Part shown: one piece after another, positions 1 through 8,439 of the stretch
Position numbering within the stretch: position 1 is the stretch's first letter
Layout of the letters: every line of letters starts with the position of its first letter
DNA from: Isochrysis galbana
Taxonomy: Eukaryota > Haptophyta > Isochrysidales > Isochrysidaceae
Assembly (NCBI GenBank): GCA_018136815.1
Contig: JADDIW010000067.1
Span: 1-25,000 of the forward strand
Length of the DNA: 25,000 bases
Direction: 5' to 3'
Position numbers and translations under genes: made by a program
The notes under the pieces: generated by a model
Seen by the model: only the letters and a program-made list of their open reading frames with translations
Told to the model about the DNA's origin: nothing
Database searches by the model: none

Positions 1-28
1 CCCTCTCCTCCTTCTTCTGGTTCCATAG

Positions 29-350
29 GACGCTTCAGAGAAGAGGAGTCCATCGCGATTCTGGCACGGGGGCTCGAGGAGGGTGTGAGGGAGACAGGCA
101 AGGAGGGCGGGCGTGAAGATTGCGAGGAAGTCCAAGCTTGAGGCTGATCAGGTCAAGGTGAAACCACAGCCCGATGATCCAGGCTCCTCGTCTATTGCTC
201 ATGAGGCACAAGGTGGGGAGGAGGATGAGGAGGAGGATGAGGGGGAGGAGGAGGAGGGGGAAGAAGGAGGACGAGGATGAATTCTCAGATATTTCCGACG
301 AAGATACCGAGACGGAAGTTCAGGCGCCTGCAAGCTCTAAGGAAAATTGA
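29..350 (+). CDS. C-terminal exon of an acidic-tailed protein, frame broken
   Basis: A pyrimidine-rich stretch ending in CCATAG (23-28) looks like a 3' splice site. The exon then reads GRFREEESIAILARGLEEGV in one frame until a stop at 139-141. From about 113 the next frame reads a lysine-rich stretch (KIARKSKLEADQVKVKPQPD) into a run of Glu and Asp, stopping at 278-280. From about 255 the third frame reads KKEDEDEFSDISDEDTETEV and ends at TGA 348-350. Each switch falls in a G-rich run and each needs one extra base, so either two homopolymer errors or two real indels would explain it. Acidic, serine-rich tails of this kind are common in nucleolar and chromatin proteins, but the family is not recognised. 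The gene starts outside the window. Confidence 0.45.
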
Positions 351-633
351 AGGTATTTGTGCGTTGTTCGGCCATATTGACGGGTGTTGAGTGTGATGCG
401 CGCGTGCAAAGTGTCCTGATAGTCGCTGAAGTTGTGATTCTTCCGTAGAGTGGTGATTCGACTGTGAGTTCGAATTTGCTTCGAAGCTGTGCGAAGTCGC
501 AAGGCGAAGGCGAATTCGTTTTTTTTGAATATGAAATTTTTTTTTTGAGGTTTAGTTAGTGAATATTTTTTTGCGCAAGTAGCTTCGATTACCAGTTGAA
601 CTCGCGGCATGTGGTGTTGAAGCGCTGCAAGCC
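351..633. other. Non-coding stretch, probable 3' flank
   Basis: AT-richer sequence with T runs at 519-527 and 538-546 follows the stop codon at 350. I see no gene here. It probably holds the 3' end of the upstream transcript. Confidence 0.4.
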
Positions 634-888
634 TCAAACAAAGATTTCGAACTTTTGTGGCATTGCGAACTTGAGCGTCACTTGAGCGTACGACATTTTT
701 TTGCATTGGCCGTGCGGCGCGACCGGGGTCGCACTCTCTTGCACCTGCTCGACCTCTGATGCTCTGATGGCAGATGGTGCGACGCCGCGGTCGCATACGC
801 CTGCGCCTGCTTCAAGAGGGCAGGGGAGCCACCCGCGGCGGGGGGCGGGGGGGCCAGAGAGGGCGAAAGACGCGTCGGCGCGCTCCAT
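634..888 (-). CDS. MERA family copy 1 (84 aa), possibly degenerate
   Basis: This minus-strand frame starts MERADASFALSGPP, is Pro/Ala-rich, then carries SEVEQVQESATPVAPHG and ends in KFEIFV. Its N-terminal MERA and the SEVEQV...ATPVAPHG block recur in the frame starting at 12456, and MERA also begins the frame starting at 17686. That recurrence is the main reason to think the frame is or was coding. The hairpin seen just upstream of the other two start codons is decayed here: the TATAAACTTAG arm is present but its partner arm is changed. The function is unknown. It is probably part of a dispersed multicopy element, and this copy may be a remnant. Confidence 0.35.
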   Translation of the reverse strand: MERADASFALSGPPAPRRGWLPCPLEAGAGVCDRGVAPSAIRASEVEQVQESATPVAPHGQCKKMSYAQVTLKFAMPQKFEIFV

Positions 889-1309
889 ATTAGCACCATG
901 TATAAACTTAGATCAATATCGAGTACGTCTCTAGTCCTAGTCCGTCACATATTCGACGGAACGTGACCTCAGGCCGCTCACATATGATTGAGCCGGAGTG
1001 CGACTGACGGGCCTCCCCGGGGGGAGGTAGAGGTGTAGAGCCCGGTGGCAGGAGGGTACGAGGCGCCTCCCCATTCACCCCTATTTCAAGAATACTTTGC
1101 GATCGGCATTACCATATATAGCTGTGTACACATTGCACCGCACAGTCTAAAGATCATTTGTAGTGAGCACATGGCAAGCACAGCTTAGCAATCACCCGGT
1201 CGCAATATGAGCGCTTCTAAAGATGAACTACGACTACCTTGTGCTATCTCCCGCTTTTAAGATGGCGTTGGGAATATCTCATGCGACGGTCCCATGCTGT
1301 CATCCGAAG
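889..1309. other. Intergenic region with no recognisable gene
   Basis: No convincing frame is seen. At 952-967 it contains a TTCGACGGAACGTGAC motif resembling the inverted ends of the 6894-7664 element, so part of it may be element debris. The 3' end of the FHA-GNAT gene lies immediately to the right. Confidence 0.4.
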
Positions 1310-3655
1310 CTAAGAGTCAAGCTCTTGACCCCCACCGATTGCATTCGGACGGGCTCTCTTCTTGCCCGTTGAACGTGATCGTGATCGAGGGTGCAACGCT
1401 TCAATGGCCGCATTCAACTTAGACTCGTCCGCGTCACTACGTCCATGTTGGCCGGCGTTGTGAATGGGATGTGGAAGTTCAAGGTGAAGGACAACTGAGT
1501 CATCAAAGTCTCGCTGCAATTCCCTGCACGGTCCCTGGCAATATGTTGGCGGTGTACCGAATCCGAGGCGTTCCCAGAAATCTACAACATCAGTAGAGGC
1601 GCTAACTAGAAGGAAGCGGAGGCCTTCAACCTGTGCATTGAGCGTTGCCCAAGCAACGAGTAATCGACCAATGCCACATCGTACGTGCTTGGTACTCACA
1701 GCGCAGGCAAGCACCTCGCCATATGCCTGCTCGCTCGTCAATTCCTTATAGGCACCACAGCGGCCGTTGCAATCGACACATTCATTCATACTCTCCTCGG
1801 CTTCACCAAGAGGTCTATCGAGTGCGGCCGAACTATTGGAGCGCCGCACGCGTAGTGTGATCGCGCCTGCGACACTTGCCTCGTCGCCGCTGTCAACATA
1901 AGCGCTCTTGAGCTCTGCAACGCCAACCTGCAGCACTGCTGTGACTGCGCCATCTGAGTGCATGAGCGAATCGACGACGAAATCATACTTGCTACCCCCT
2001 TGAGTTTGCTGAATTACGTTGAGTCCAGGGAGCCGCTCGCGGTATAGCGCCTCTGCCGCCGCAGTCAGCGCGTGGATTTCTGAGGCGCTCACGTGTGACA
2101 TGCTTTCATGAAGGCGAGGCGACTGCACGTCGTTGCCAAAGGCCTCAGTAATTAACAGTCGACCACCTGGCCACACGCCCTCACGGCGTGGGACCGAACG
2201 CCAAACGCCGCTACGAAACCCGATTGGTAGTGGGGCATGTACATCTCCCATTGCTCGTGTTGGACGCTCTCGCAACTTGTACCGCCGTGAGGGACTCGCC
2301 GGTCGAGGTGCGCCTTTGCTGCGATTTGATGACTTCACGACCGAAGGAGCTGTTCGAGCAATAGCAATGGCTGGTGAGGGAGGCGATGGTGTAGCTAGCC
2401 GTGTGGCACCGACCACGAGCTTGGTAGGAAGTGTGGAGGTTACCATCCTCTCATCAATTGCCTGCTGAACGTCAACATGCCCCATCTGTTGATCATGCTC
2501 AGCATCACCGTTCCTTTCCTTGACAGCCTCCTGGATGCATTGTTTGGCTAGTGACAGGCATGCAGCTGCCCGTGCTCGCTGCGCACTGCTGCTGCTTGCT
2601 CCATGTATGCTCTCTTGCAGCACGTTAATAGCGCGGAGTGCCTGCGCCACGTCCTTATCGATATGCAATCGTGCATCAAGGTTATCCGAAGACTTGTCTT
2701 TTCGATACCCGATATGCTGATCCTGTAACTGCATGACGGCCTGTGCACACCCATCGGCACCCATCTCGCATTCATTGCGGGCGGGCAAAGAAGTCGTCGA
2801 GCATTGTGTTAGGTGGCGTACTGTGCAGTGACGTGTGTCGATCGCTGCCGTGTTCTGGCTGGTGGGACCTTGGCTGATAGCTGCAGCACGAGCACAGTCC
2901 GCTTGAGGTGCAATCTCCCATCTTTGTAGCACCTGGGACGATGCCTCATTGAAAGCGGCAGCAAGATCCTCCCGCAACTGCGCCGCTAGTACAGAAGACT
3001 TGACACCACAAGCTTGTGCGCTGGACCCAGCCCATGATGCCGAAAAGGTCTGCGGGCTGGCGGCAGTCAAAGGCGGCGCCAATCTACGTCTCTCAAGGGT
3101 GAGCCTCCGCTCCTCGTATTCATCTGCAGCACTCGTCCATGGTGCTCTAGCTTCATGTGTGTCCAGATTCGGGTTTTGGACCGAGTGTGAGTGGGACGAT
3201 TGGGAGCCCACCAAATGTTCCGCTTCAGTCCGAGGGCAGAATCCGAAGTCTTCCTTTGCCTGGAGATTGGTTGAGCGAGTCATGCTTGCCTCGGCTACCG
3301 GCCCATTCTGCAAGCGCCACGAGGCGACTGTCACTTCTACACCATCGGTCTCTCGCAATGCACACAACCGGATCTCATCGCCAGGCTGCAAGAAGCAGAC
3401 GGAGCCTTTATGCAATACCGTCTCTTCGACCCCTTCCAGTTGTTGTCTAGACTGACGCATGATCCTGATGCGGCCTTGGCCGACGTTAGATACCCTTGCC
3501 CGGCCATCCACCAGCTGCACTTCGAGCTGTCGCCGCGAGACTTGTACCTGGCACTGCGGAATAGCAAGACAGTCGAGCCTGCCGAGTGGCATGATGGCGT
3601 CGTGCATGATGGCATATTCTTTAAGGCCATCAGCTTGTGGTATCAAACGTAGCAT
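1310..3655 (-). CDS. FHA-like domain plus GNAT acetyltransferase, nuclear-type protein
   Basis: An intronless frame of 781 aa from the ATG at 3655 (MLRLIPQADG). The frame stays open upstream to 3823, but that part is low-complexity and lacks domain character. Residues about 3-115 resemble the PNKP/aprataxin-type FHA domain: LGRLD, then VSRRQLEVQLVDG, then a GxxxxLxPGDEIRL-like end. FHA domains bind phosphothreonine peptides. A long Ser/Ala/Gln-rich linker follows. Residues about 500-735 resemble a GNAT fold: EVLACAVSTKHVRCGIGRLL carries the R/QxxGxG acetyl-CoA loop at about 658-664, and VVDFWERLGF is the typical last helix and strand. A CVDCNGRC cysteine cluster sits just before motif A. The tail contains RSRSRSTGKKRARP, a probable nuclear import signal. 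I infer a nuclear acetyltransferase recruited by phosphopeptides; the substrate is unknown. The gene is divergent from the lipocalin-like gene. Confidence 0.7.
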   Translation of the reverse strand: MLRLIPQADGLKEYAIMHDAIMPLGRLDCLAIPQCQVQVSRRQLEVQLVDGRARVSNVGQGRIRIMRQSRQQLEGVEETVLHKGSVCFLQPGDEIRLCALRETDGVEVTVASWRLQNGPVAEASMTRSTNLQAKEDFGFCPRTEAEHLVGSQSSHSHSVQNPNLDTHEARAPWTSAADEYEERRLTLERRRLAPPLTAASPQTFSASWAGSSAQACGVKSSVLAAQLREDLAAAFNEASSQVLQRWEIAPQADCARAAAISQGPTSQNTAAIDTRHCTVRHLTQCSTTSLPARNECEMGADGCAQAVMQLQDQHIGYRKDKSSDNLDARLHIDKDVAQALRAINVLQESIHGASSSSAQRARAAACLSLAKQCIQEAVKERNGDAEHDQQMGHVDVQQAIDERMVTSTLPTKLVVGATRLATPSPPSPAIAIARTAPSVVKSSNRSKGAPRPASPSRRYKLRERPTRAMGDVHAPLPIGFRSGVWRSVPRREGVWPGGRLLITEAFGNDVQSPRLHESMSHVSASEIHALTAAAEALYRERLPGLNVIQQTQGGSKYDFVVDSLMHSDGAVTAVLQVGVAELKSAYVDSGDEASVAGAITLRVRRSNSSAALDRPLGEAEESMNECVDCNGRCGAYKELTSEQAYGEVLACAVSTKHVRCGIGRLLVAWATLNAQVEGLRFLLVSASTDVVDFWERLGFGTPPTYCQGPCRELQRDFDDSVVLHLELPHPIHNAGQHGRSDADESKLNAAIEALHPRSRSRSTGKKRARPNAIGGGQELDS

Positions 3656-4639
3656 AGGCTCGCCACTCACCCCGGCGCACCGTGTGCGCCCCCTCCTCTT
3701 GGGTGTGTGCGTGGAGCTGCAGCAAGCACGTCCACGCCAAGGGGGGCAGCAGGAGGAAGCGGAGCGAGGCTGACGGAGGGCCGAGGATGGAGCGGAGGCG
3801 TAGGGAGAGGAGGGGGAGAGCAACAGACGCCAGGGAGGCGGGGTGACAAGGGGAGAGGATCACAGAGAGCGGGGGGCGCTAGAGGGGCGCCGGGCGGCAC
3901 AGGGGATAGACGAGGCGAGTTCAGAGCGGGCGACTTCTCGAGCTCGAGCTAGCGGAGTCTCGTTTGCGCGGGAAAAGGAGATCCTAACCTTCAAACTTTC
4001 TAGACGCTCCCTTCTAAAGATAATGTGACGCACAGCCTAACAATATAACAAGGGGGGGAGGGGGACAGGGAGACAGGGAGAGCCGAGTCCGGAGAGAGAT
4101 CTAGTGATCCACATAGAGCTCTGCGGGTGTGAATGGATCTGACTGTGAAACCAAGCATTCGCACTTGCCAGACACTACCTTTACCTTAGCCTTAACCTTA
4201 GCTCAGCCGTTCACTTGAACCTGAGAACCTGAACCCGAGGATTTTTTTTGGCGGCCGACCTGCGTGCACGGCGTCTTACGATGGGTCGGTGTGAACGGCC
4301 TTTGAGGAAAAGGAGACACGGAGCAAACACCAGAGAACAGCACTATTTCCTTCTCTACTATCGTTCGTGCGTTCATCGTCAAGCAGCGCACGGACACGCA
4401 CGTGCGGCCGGAGGGAAGGGAAGAGGGGGTGTGCGGGGGGCGACTCTTCCTCGCAACCATTCGTGAGCTCACTCCACCCCTCTCGCCTCAAACTCTCTTC
4501 CTCCCTATCGCACCGCGTCTTCCTCCAACCACTCCCCGTCTCTCCCTGATATTTCGCTCTCTCTCGTCCTCTGTTCCCCTCCCCGGGCCCCCCGTCCTTC
4601 CCTCCGTCCTTCCCTCTCCCTGTCGCTCCCGTCTGCATC
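3656..4639. other. Shared intergenic region between divergent genes
   Basis: About 1 kb separates the minus-strand FHA-GNAT start (3655) from the plus-strand start at 4640, so promoters of both genes should lie here. No TATA box could be assigned. The last 150 bases before 4640 are strongly pyrimidine-rich, as expected for a 5' untranslated leader. Positions 4050-4085 are purine-rich. No further gene is seen. Confidence 0.4.
4178..4201. repeat. Four degenerate telomere-like hexamers
   Basis: The sequence reads CCTTTA, CCTTAG, CCTTAA, CCTTAG in exact six-base register. It resembles a short interstitial telomere-like or simple repeat in the leader region of the lipocalin-like gene. It could be chance. 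Confidence 0.5.
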
Positions 4640-6242
4640 ATGCGGTGCGTCAGCACAGTCGCAGTCAACTGCTGGCAGTCACTGCAGTCATTCGCCGACC
4701 GCGAGCCGCCCAAGCCGGAGGGCGTTCAATCTGCTGATGCTTACAGGGTGAGTGTGCGCTGGCGAGCGCTCGCCGAGCGGTTGAAGTGGGAGGATTTCGG
4801 CTGGGCCCAGCCACTCGGGTTGGGCGGCTCTCCAGAGCAGGTCGTCTCAACTTGGCTCGAGAGAGTCGGCCTTGAGGCCCTTCCGCAGCCTATAGGTTGG
4901 GCACTCCTCGTGATCGACACCGCGCTGCTTATGCTGTGGGACCACGTGCCAGCACACATGGCAATGCCGCCAGCACTCGACAAGTACCCGATGTTCAATG
5001 CGAATAAGGGTTTGACTAGTGGGATGGTCCACCACGACGCGTGGCTGCCGCTCGCCTTGCTCATGGCGCTCACTGGCGAAGACTGCGCTGGTTTCACCGT
5101 CTTCCCGTGAGTGTCTCCCCTGACTGGCCGCTTGTTCATCAAGGCATGGATCTTGATAATGACTGCTCCCACCATCTCACAGAATCAACTTGATGGTCAG
5201 CACTCCTTCGGCATCCGCTCATCTTAGACTTTCTGCTCTATGCTCCCAGCCCGTCCTGCCCCTGCCAGTATCGGCAGAGGATCGCATGATGAAGAAGAAG
5301 ATGTACGGTTGTTGGGAGCTAGTGAAAATGACTAGTGAAAGATATGATCTCTCTACGCTTAGGAGGCCACCGAAGGGACGACTCTTCTACTCCAACTCAT
5401 ATTTTGCCGCACAGGTAGGCCTTTGCATCCCACGCATGCGATCGGTTGGGTCGCTCTCGTTCACTCAGTATAGGGAATGGCCCCACACAGGTTTGTATGC
5501 TTGGCGGTGCTTTCTACCTTGCATATTCTGGAAAGTGGCACTTCGAAGACGAGCACATGTATCACATCTGCCTTTGTAATTCGCCTATGGCGTGCTTAGA
5601 GGTCGTCGAGAATTCGGGAAAGGGGTTTGAAGTGAGCGCGAGATCCCGAGACACCCCACTGCGCATGGCCGGTTGTCGTCCTCCACTTGCCTAGCATGCG
5701 TCGATGTGTCCGACTCATTCGCCATGTGCCCTTCCTTTCTCAAGGCTTCTGAGACGCCAAGGCAATTGTATGGCAGCGTCCGAATGCGTGCCGCCAAGTT
5801 GATCGACGAGGACACTCTCCAGCTTTCTCCCGGCAATCAGGTACATCTTGCAACAGTGCATGTAAAAGATTCACGCGTCGTACTACGAAGGATGATTATC
5901 CGTATTCGATATGCCTTTGTATTGAACGACTCCACTTCTTTGATGCTCACCGCCGTCCGTGCCCTGGTCTCTTCGCACGCTACCTCAGACCTTGACGTGG
6001 AAGAAGGTATCACAACACAGCAAGCTTTCGGGCGGCAGATGGTCAGACGAATCGTGGTTGGGCGCGTGACAACGGCCGAATTTATTCGCCGCGCTACAGT
6101 TAAGAAGGTGTATGTATTGCGCGTGCGCAAATTTGTCATTGGCTGCTCTCGGACGGAAGGTACCCCTAGAAGTGCGTTCAGTGCACACGAGACACAAGGT
6201 GTGATACGAGGGGGGATGGTTCTCTCAAAACTCAAAACTTAA
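4640..6242 (+). CDS. Lipocalin-like domain protein, at least four exons
   Basis: Exons inferred: 4640-5106, 5183-5414, 5491-5575 and 5695 onward. Introns are 5107-5182 (GTGAGT..CAG, 76 bases), 5415-5490 (GTAGGC..CAG, 76 bases) and 5576-5694 (GTAATT..TAG, 119 bases), and all phases match. Spliced exons 2-4 give YGCWELVKMT, PKGRLFYSNSYFAA, then GAFYLAYSGKWHFEDE and HICL, and finally LIDEDTLQLSP. This order fits the lipocalin-like family Pfam PF13924: GtW.Lv, P.G.l.Y, aY.G.y.vd, H, and a final LtLs. Such domains are small beta-barrels thought to bind hydrophobic ligands; the ligand is unknown. The first exon adds about 155 residues with a hydrophobic stretch (IGWALLVIDTALLMLW) that I do not recognise. 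GTGAGT at 4748 could start a further intron. A strong donor follows LSPGNQ at 5841, so the true 3' end is uncertain; unspliced, the frame runs to 6242. Confidence 0.6.
5107..5182 (+). other. Intron 1 of the lipocalin-like gene
   Basis: Starts GTGAGTGTCT and ends CTCACAG, 76 bases, phase 2. Removing it bypasses an in-frame TGA at 5108 and joins two open frames. Confidence 0.65.
5415..5490 (+). other. Intron 2 of the lipocalin-like gene
   Basis: Starts GTAGGCCT and ends CACACAG, 76 bases, phase 0. Splicing joins SNSYFAAQ to VCMLGGAFYLAYSG, which restores the order of conserved lipocalin-like motifs. Confidence 0.75.
5576..5694 (+). other. Intron 3 of the lipocalin-like gene
   Basis: Starts GTAATTCG and ends TTGCCTAG, 119 bases, phase 1. 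The join gives HICLSCVDVSDSF. An alternative donor at 5632 (GTGAGC) does not match the phase of this acceptor. Confidence 0.6.
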
Positions 6243-6499
6243 GCTATGCATAATGCATAATGCATGATTTACGACTAATCTTATTATTTGATTGGTGAGC
6301 ACGTGGCAAGGGGGCCACGCGCCGCCCCCTCCCCCTTTCGCGCCCCCCCTCACGGATAGCGATAGCGAGAACCACCTGCCCCCTGGCACCTGGCACACAG
6401 ACACAGGGGAACCCACCTCAACAGCCCACACTCTCCTTGAGAGTTGGGCGTTGGGCGTCGGGCGGCTCCGAGGATGTGCGCATGCCCTGTGTGCTGCCT

Positions 6500-6893
6500 G
6501 GCCTGCAGTCTGCAGTTCTTGTCCTGGATCTCGTTCAACGAGAGCACCTTGATGTGAATGCCCGCCACGGCAATCTTGCAATCTTCCCGGGCCCTTGAGT
6601 AGGATACCCAATGTACAAGAGATGTGTCCCGCATCCGACCCCGTTGCTTTCCCCGACCTTCGACCCATTCACGTAGAATGTGGACGTACCACGGTAAGTG
6701 TACGAGCTCTCCCCGACCGAGCCCCCTGTCACGATCAGCGTCTGCCACCCCGTCGAGATGTCATGTCCACTGTATATGAAGCCGCCGCCGCGATTACAGG
6801 TAAACATCCCGAGTTTCTTCGTGCCCTTGTCGACAATCGCTAGATGACGATGATTGTTCTTGTCTAAGTAAAAAACAAAACTACCGCCTGGTC
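6500..6893 (-). pseudogene. Laminin-G-like lectin domain fragment, frame broken
   Basis: Read on the minus strand, the fragment gives HRHLAIVDKGTKKLGMFTCN, then FIYSGHDISTGWQTLIVTGG, then STFYVNGSKVGES and LLYIGYPTQGPGKIA. This is the strand pattern of a LamG/concanavalin-A-like jelly-roll domain: sG.di..gW..l.VtGg, FYvnG..vG, iG. At about 6575-6590 an 8-base unit (AAGATTGC) is tandemly duplicated, which throws off the frame. The expected final strand (IHIKVLSLNEIQ) lies in another frame directly after. The upstream part is missing: coding character ends where the 6894-7664 element begins, and a stop lies just beyond. LamG domains bind carbohydrate or matrix ligands in secreted or surface proteins. 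This copy appears to be a relic. Confidence 0.6.
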
Positions 6894-7664
6894 CTCTTTC
6901 GACGGAACGCGACTTTACCTTCTACAGGCTTTTACTCGAAATATGCTCTAGCTCTGGACTGATCACCCAGGCATGGAGATCAAGGGAGTAGTAAGCACGT
7001 GTCCATGAAGACCAAGGAAGTAGCGAACATCCGGCTCGCTAAATAACACCCTCAAGAACCTCAAGCGTCTAGACTCAGTAAGTCTGACACCTCTGTAAGC
7101 TTACTTAAGCTTCTAGACTTTTTAAGTCTACCAGCTACCAGCTACTCCATGGCGAAGCTACGAAAAGCTATAGGTAAAGTGCACGCCGCTGTGCTCGCGT
7201 TGAGACGCCATTCGCCGATGAAAATTTTAATATTGACGGGAGGTGTGTGACAAAAAACGGGACTGGCGGCGGCGGCGGCCTCAGTCATGCCGTAGCTTCC
7301 CCAGACGCGTGACTCTGTGCTTGGCTGCAGACAATCCTTGGCGCCACAGGTAGGGCGGTCAAACAGGATTTTTTTATTAGGGGTGAAAAAATGACCATCT
7401 CACGGTTAAGGAAATTTCAGGATTTTTTTCGGTAGAAAGTTCCCAATACACCCAACTAACACATATCCAGGCCCCATTGGGACCCAGACCTCCCCCTTGG
7501 GAGAAAGAGGAGACATCATGCGTTGGAAGTGGAGCGCCTTGTGTGACGAGCGAGGATTGTTGCTCAAGCCTTGTGTGTGGCAACGAGGGCAAGTGTGCTA
7601 GGGCATGTGGTGCGTTGGGGGAGCCCTGTGGATCGGGTGATTAAGTCGCGTTCCGTCAAAAGAG
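6894..7664. mobile_element. 771-base non-autonomous element with 22-base inverted ends
   Basis: The left end (6894-6915) and right end (7643-7664) are reverse complements over 22 bases with one mismatch; the core is GACGGAACGCGACTT. No transposase frame lies inside. The interior contains small hairpins, for example AGACTT-TTT-AAGTCT at about 7113-7127. No clear target-site duplication is visible next to the ends. The left end sits against the broken LamG fragment, suggesting insertion into it. A related single end occurs at 952-967. Confidence 0.5.
7349..7367 (-). repeat. 19-base repeat end, inverted partner at 19333
   Basis: GGTAGGGCGGTCAAACAGG here is the exact reverse complement of 19333-19351. 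The shorter core TTTGACCGCCCTA also occurs at about 23197-23209, and a variant at about 24589-24602. This looks like the terminus of a dispersed element family. Confidence 0.6.
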
Positions 7665-8439
7665 GGCCAGTTTTTTTGTCATCCATATACTCTTGTTTTC
7701 TTTTTAGGTAGCCACCCTAAATACGTGTAACGAAACTCGTTTTCTGGATTTACGTGCGGGCATACACCCCTCGTGCGATCGGGGTTTTAATATTAGTGGC
7801 ACAAAGCTAATCACGCCCCCCACAAAGCAGCTAATCGGGTGCCCCTGGAGGGTGCCTAGGAGGAGTGGTCTGTGTGCCCAAAGTAGTGTTGTTGGCAGTG
7901 CCGGGCATGGGGCAGAGGGGGTGGGGGGGGGTAATGCCGTCACGCCTCGCAAGGCGAGTTCGTGCAGGTGTGTGTGTGTGGGGGGGGGGGGCGGGGGGGG
8001 GGGGGGAGAATGGGGGGGGGGAGGGGAGGAGGGGGGGGGCTGTGCATAGAAATGAAAGAGGTAAAGAGGTGAAAACGGGAGGGGTGTTGTTTGGTCACGG
8101 AGAGGACCCGTGGGGGAAAAGGGCGAGGGAGGGGGGGGAGAGGAGGGAAACGGGCTCGCGCCAACCTTTCGTGGCAACGTTCTCCCGCGCTTCTAAAACC
8201 AAGCACCATTGACGAATTTATGATTGGGAGATCTACCTAGGCCTAGGAGGGGCCCCGTTTCGCTTTCGGAGGCCCCCTAGGGCCCTGCTAAGCCTCCCAG
8301 GGGCTCCCAATATAGCCATATGTGCTATAAACATGTTCATCGTCCACCACGTGGACTACGGAAGTACTAGGGTTAAATACTCGGCTCGACTCCGTACTAC
8401 TTTACATGAAACGCAGTGTCCTTGGGTCGGCGGCTGCCG
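7665..8439. other. Low-complexity intergenic region and upstream flank
   Basis: No gene is seen. It contains a GT/poly-G tract (7971-8040) that makes spurious Gly- or Pro-rich frames on both strands. At 8236-8300 it has a cluster of palindromes, including CCTAGGCCTAGG, GGGGCCCC and CCTAGGG. The last 140 bases are the likely promoter and leader of the coiled-coil gene. Confidence 0.45.

Noticed and set aside
3656-3823. N-terminal extension of the FHA-GNAT frame to 3823
   Set aside because: The extra 56 residues are low-complexity Ser/Pro/Arg and the FHA domain starts right after the ATG at 3655.
7704-8212. Proline-rich and glycine-rich frames over 7900-8150
   Set aside because: They are translations of a poly-G/GT low-complexity tract on either strand.
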